Shown here: positions 62,401-64,000 of the stretch, in pieces
Position numbering within the stretch: position 1 is the stretch's first letter
Layout: every line of letters starts with the position of its first letter
Translations under genes and position numbers: made by a program
Assembly (NCBI GenBank): GCA_033439255.1
Contig: CM065891.1
Span: 1,550,001 to 1,614,000, forward strand
Reading direction: 5' to 3'
DNA: 64,000 bases
Origin: Hericium rajendrae
Taxonomy: Eukaryota; Basidiomycota; Agaricomycetes; Russulales; Hericiaceae
The notes under the pieces: model-generated
What the model saw: the letters and a program-made list of their open reading frames with translations, nothing else
Database searches by the model: none
What the model was told of the DNA's origin: nothing

Positions 62401-63084
62401 TGTGACGGAACACCTCAGCCGCAACCTTTACGCTTGTCCTCTACGCACCCGGCTACGTTGGTTGACTTCGTTATAAGTTCCCTACCCCATGGGGTGCCGG
62501 AACTCTCGGGTCGGCCTGACTAAACTACATTACCTCTGGTCTAGATCGCTCTATGGTTTACGCACATTGCAAGTCCTGGCACCATCATGACAACTTTTGA
62601 GGCTACACAACATTTAGCCAGCTCATCGAGGAGGCAAGTCACTGTGCAGTGAAGTTTTTGAGAAGCTGCACCCCGTGGTCGTTCGTGGTCTTCTTACTCT
62701 TGCCAGGATTAGCCAGGATTAGTCGATTGACTCCGCGCCCTTGCACGGTCTCCTGCTGGCTGAGACTGTTTACTATCTGGCGGGTCTAGAATGCTCAGTC
62801 ATGCGGGATCAGGACCGTCTGTGCCGATCCTTTTACGCCATGATCGAACATGCTAATAGGCTAAGAGCCTATGAGCATCCGCGGCCGCAGATCAATTATG
62901 TACCCGCACGTGTGTTCTATGACTCTCCCTTCTGGCGTGCTCAGCGCAGGCTGATCCTCCCATTCTCCTCGAACTGGTCTGGAGTTCGAAGAACGTAACA
63001 GCTCGGGCCACTCAGAAGCCTGCACGCTTGTGCAATGATATAAAGGCTCCTGGTCTCGCGGACAGCTGAGGTTACAAGAGCGCA

Positions 63085-64000
63085 ATGTCTTCGCCTGAAG
63101 TCGGCATGGGCGTTGATCGATCCCCTTCGACTCTCGAGTTTTCTCCGACGCCGCAAGATGATATCTCTGGCTTTTCGAAGTTTCGCGAGGACCTGCCCAC
63201 TCCGTCGACGGAACGAGGACACACTCTCGCGCCCGCTGACATGGATATAGAGCTGTCCATCCTACCAGCGCTGCCTCCTGGGGATGAAGACGCCTCGAGG
63301 AACGAAATAGCCTTCGCTCCTGTTGATGGTGGTTGGAGAGCATGGTCATTCGTGAGTAGACGTATTTCTCGATATTGCCGATAATTTCACATTTTCTCGC
63401 GATATGACAGCTTCTTGCTAGTGCCATCGTCGAAGCTCTTGTTTGGAGCTTGCCATTCGCATATGGTATCTTCTTGACAGCATACCTACAAGAACCAAAA
63501 TTGGCCTCGCAGCCTAACGCTTCGACGCTGCTCCCTCTTATTGGGACTTTGTCATCGGGCATCATTTACTGCTCTGGTATGCGATCGTCCGATTTTTCTT
63601 TGCAGTCTATTTGACCAAATTACTCTCAGGTCCGCTTGTATATCCTTTTATATCGTATTATCCCCAATTGAGGCGGCATTTCATGTGGCTGGGGACACTT
63701 CTCTGCTTTCTGAGCCTTTTGATCTCCAGCTATGTGATAAACGTGCGTGTGCGAAAATGTATCCGCGATCAGCGCTGATGCGAATTTCTCCAGATCCAGA
63801 TATTAGTGCTGCTTCAAGGCGCGACTTATGCCCTGGGAGGCTGTGAGTAGCATGTCCAGCTGTCTCACGAGTAAGGCTGATGATTCGGCCTGCAGCCATG
63901 GTTTATGCGCCATGTATATCTTATATGTCCGAATGGTTTGTTCGCCGGCGTGGGCTTGCCAATGGACTTCTCTTCTGTGGTATGCTTCGTGGATTCTCAT
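63085..64000 (+). CDS. MFS transporter, monocarboxylate/MCH-like (3' end cut)
   Basis: Visible exons run from the ATG at 63085 to about 63979, followed by a GT donor and the window end, so the gene continues outside. A 90-residue hydrophilic N-terminus (MSSPEVGMGVDRSPS) precedes PVDGGWRAWSF, the usual entry into membrane span 1 of MCH/monocarboxylate porters. Then come SLPFAYGIFLTAYL, SGIIYCSGPLVYPF, a span ending SSYVIN, LVLLQGATYALGG and WFVRRRGLANGLLF (the MFS R-R-x-G-L-A-x-G loop). About five of the expected twelve spans are present. Substrate unknown (monocarboxylates or riboflavin-like in this group). Confidence 0.85.

Larger units (their letters stand above)
62180..63084. other. intergenic, divergent promoters of RNase H2B and the MFS gene
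   Basis: No gene recognised. A short plus-strand frame at 62741-62998 has no family resemblance. The RNase H2B side holds MCB-like boxes and a 24-bp tandem repeat. Confidence 0.45.

Overview
The window looks like nuclear DNA of a filamentous basidiomycete, most likely an agaricomycete. Genes are dense and coding DNA is moderately GC-rich. Most genes are cut by many introns of about 45-65 bp with GT..AG ends. The conserved proteins (MND1, PP5, SCP160/vigilin, SR140, ERO1, ATP sulfurylase with an APS-kinase-like tail, double-domain fluoride exporter) are eukaryotic housekeeping genes in their fungal forms. I see no plasmid, phage, CRISPR array, rRNA, clear tRNA or intact transposon. Species cannot be fixed from this alone.

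Layout, left to right. 1-93 end of a gene; 661-3871 large disordered protein; 4471-5560 MND1 (meiotic recombination); 5722-6738 (-) MYND zinc-finger protein; 6.7-8.7 kb no convincing gene; 8718-11830 Zn2Cys6 transcription factor; 12130-13774 (-) eIF5-mimic/BZW protein, divergent from a small conserved protein at 13980-14595; 16441-18292 (-) PHO85-type cyclin; 18.3-22.4 kb largest gene-poor stretch; 22375-23521 secreted lysozyme-like (GH23/SLT) protein; 24151-26624 PP5 phosphatase; 27064-29853 SR140-type splicing factor; 30438-34860 (-) multi-KH SCP160/vigilin; 35366-36855 zinc alcohol dehydrogenase; 37515-39576 ERO1; 40116-42020 membrane-anchored beta-repeat protein; 42252-45841 (-) oligopeptide transporter, divergent from 46914-48214 fluoride exporter; 48679-49720 (-) secreted poly-alanine repeat protein; 51190-53348 ATP sulfurylase; 53459-54961 (-) SNAPc subunit 3; 55293-57962 disordered conserved protein; 58335-60349 (-) 2-methylcitrate dehydratase; 60812-62179 (-) RNase H2 subunit B; 63085 to window end, MFS transporter (cut).

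The genes are mostly individual housekeeping units, not an operon-like or biosynthetic cluster. The more interesting signals are regulatory and structural. Four same-orientation TGACTC (Gcn4-like) sites lie upstream of the PHO85-type cyclin. Clusters of ACGCGT (MCB-like) boxes lie upstream of MND1 and RNase H2B. A CRE-like palindrome lies upstream of ERO1. Several micro-exons occur (3, 4, 5, 12 and 15 nt). A secreted Ala-rich protein carries (Ala)n-Thr-Asp-Ser repeats.

An important caveat runs through the annotation. In about a dozen otherwise well-conserved genes the reading frame breaks by 1-2 bases, often in short homopolymers or dinucleotide runs, while protein similarity continues in the next frame. 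Eleven other genes show no such break in the exons I traced. The simplest reading is residual indel errors in the assembly rather than widespread pseudogenes. Exon limits were assigned by hand from splice signals, reading frame and family motifs and may be off by a base or so.
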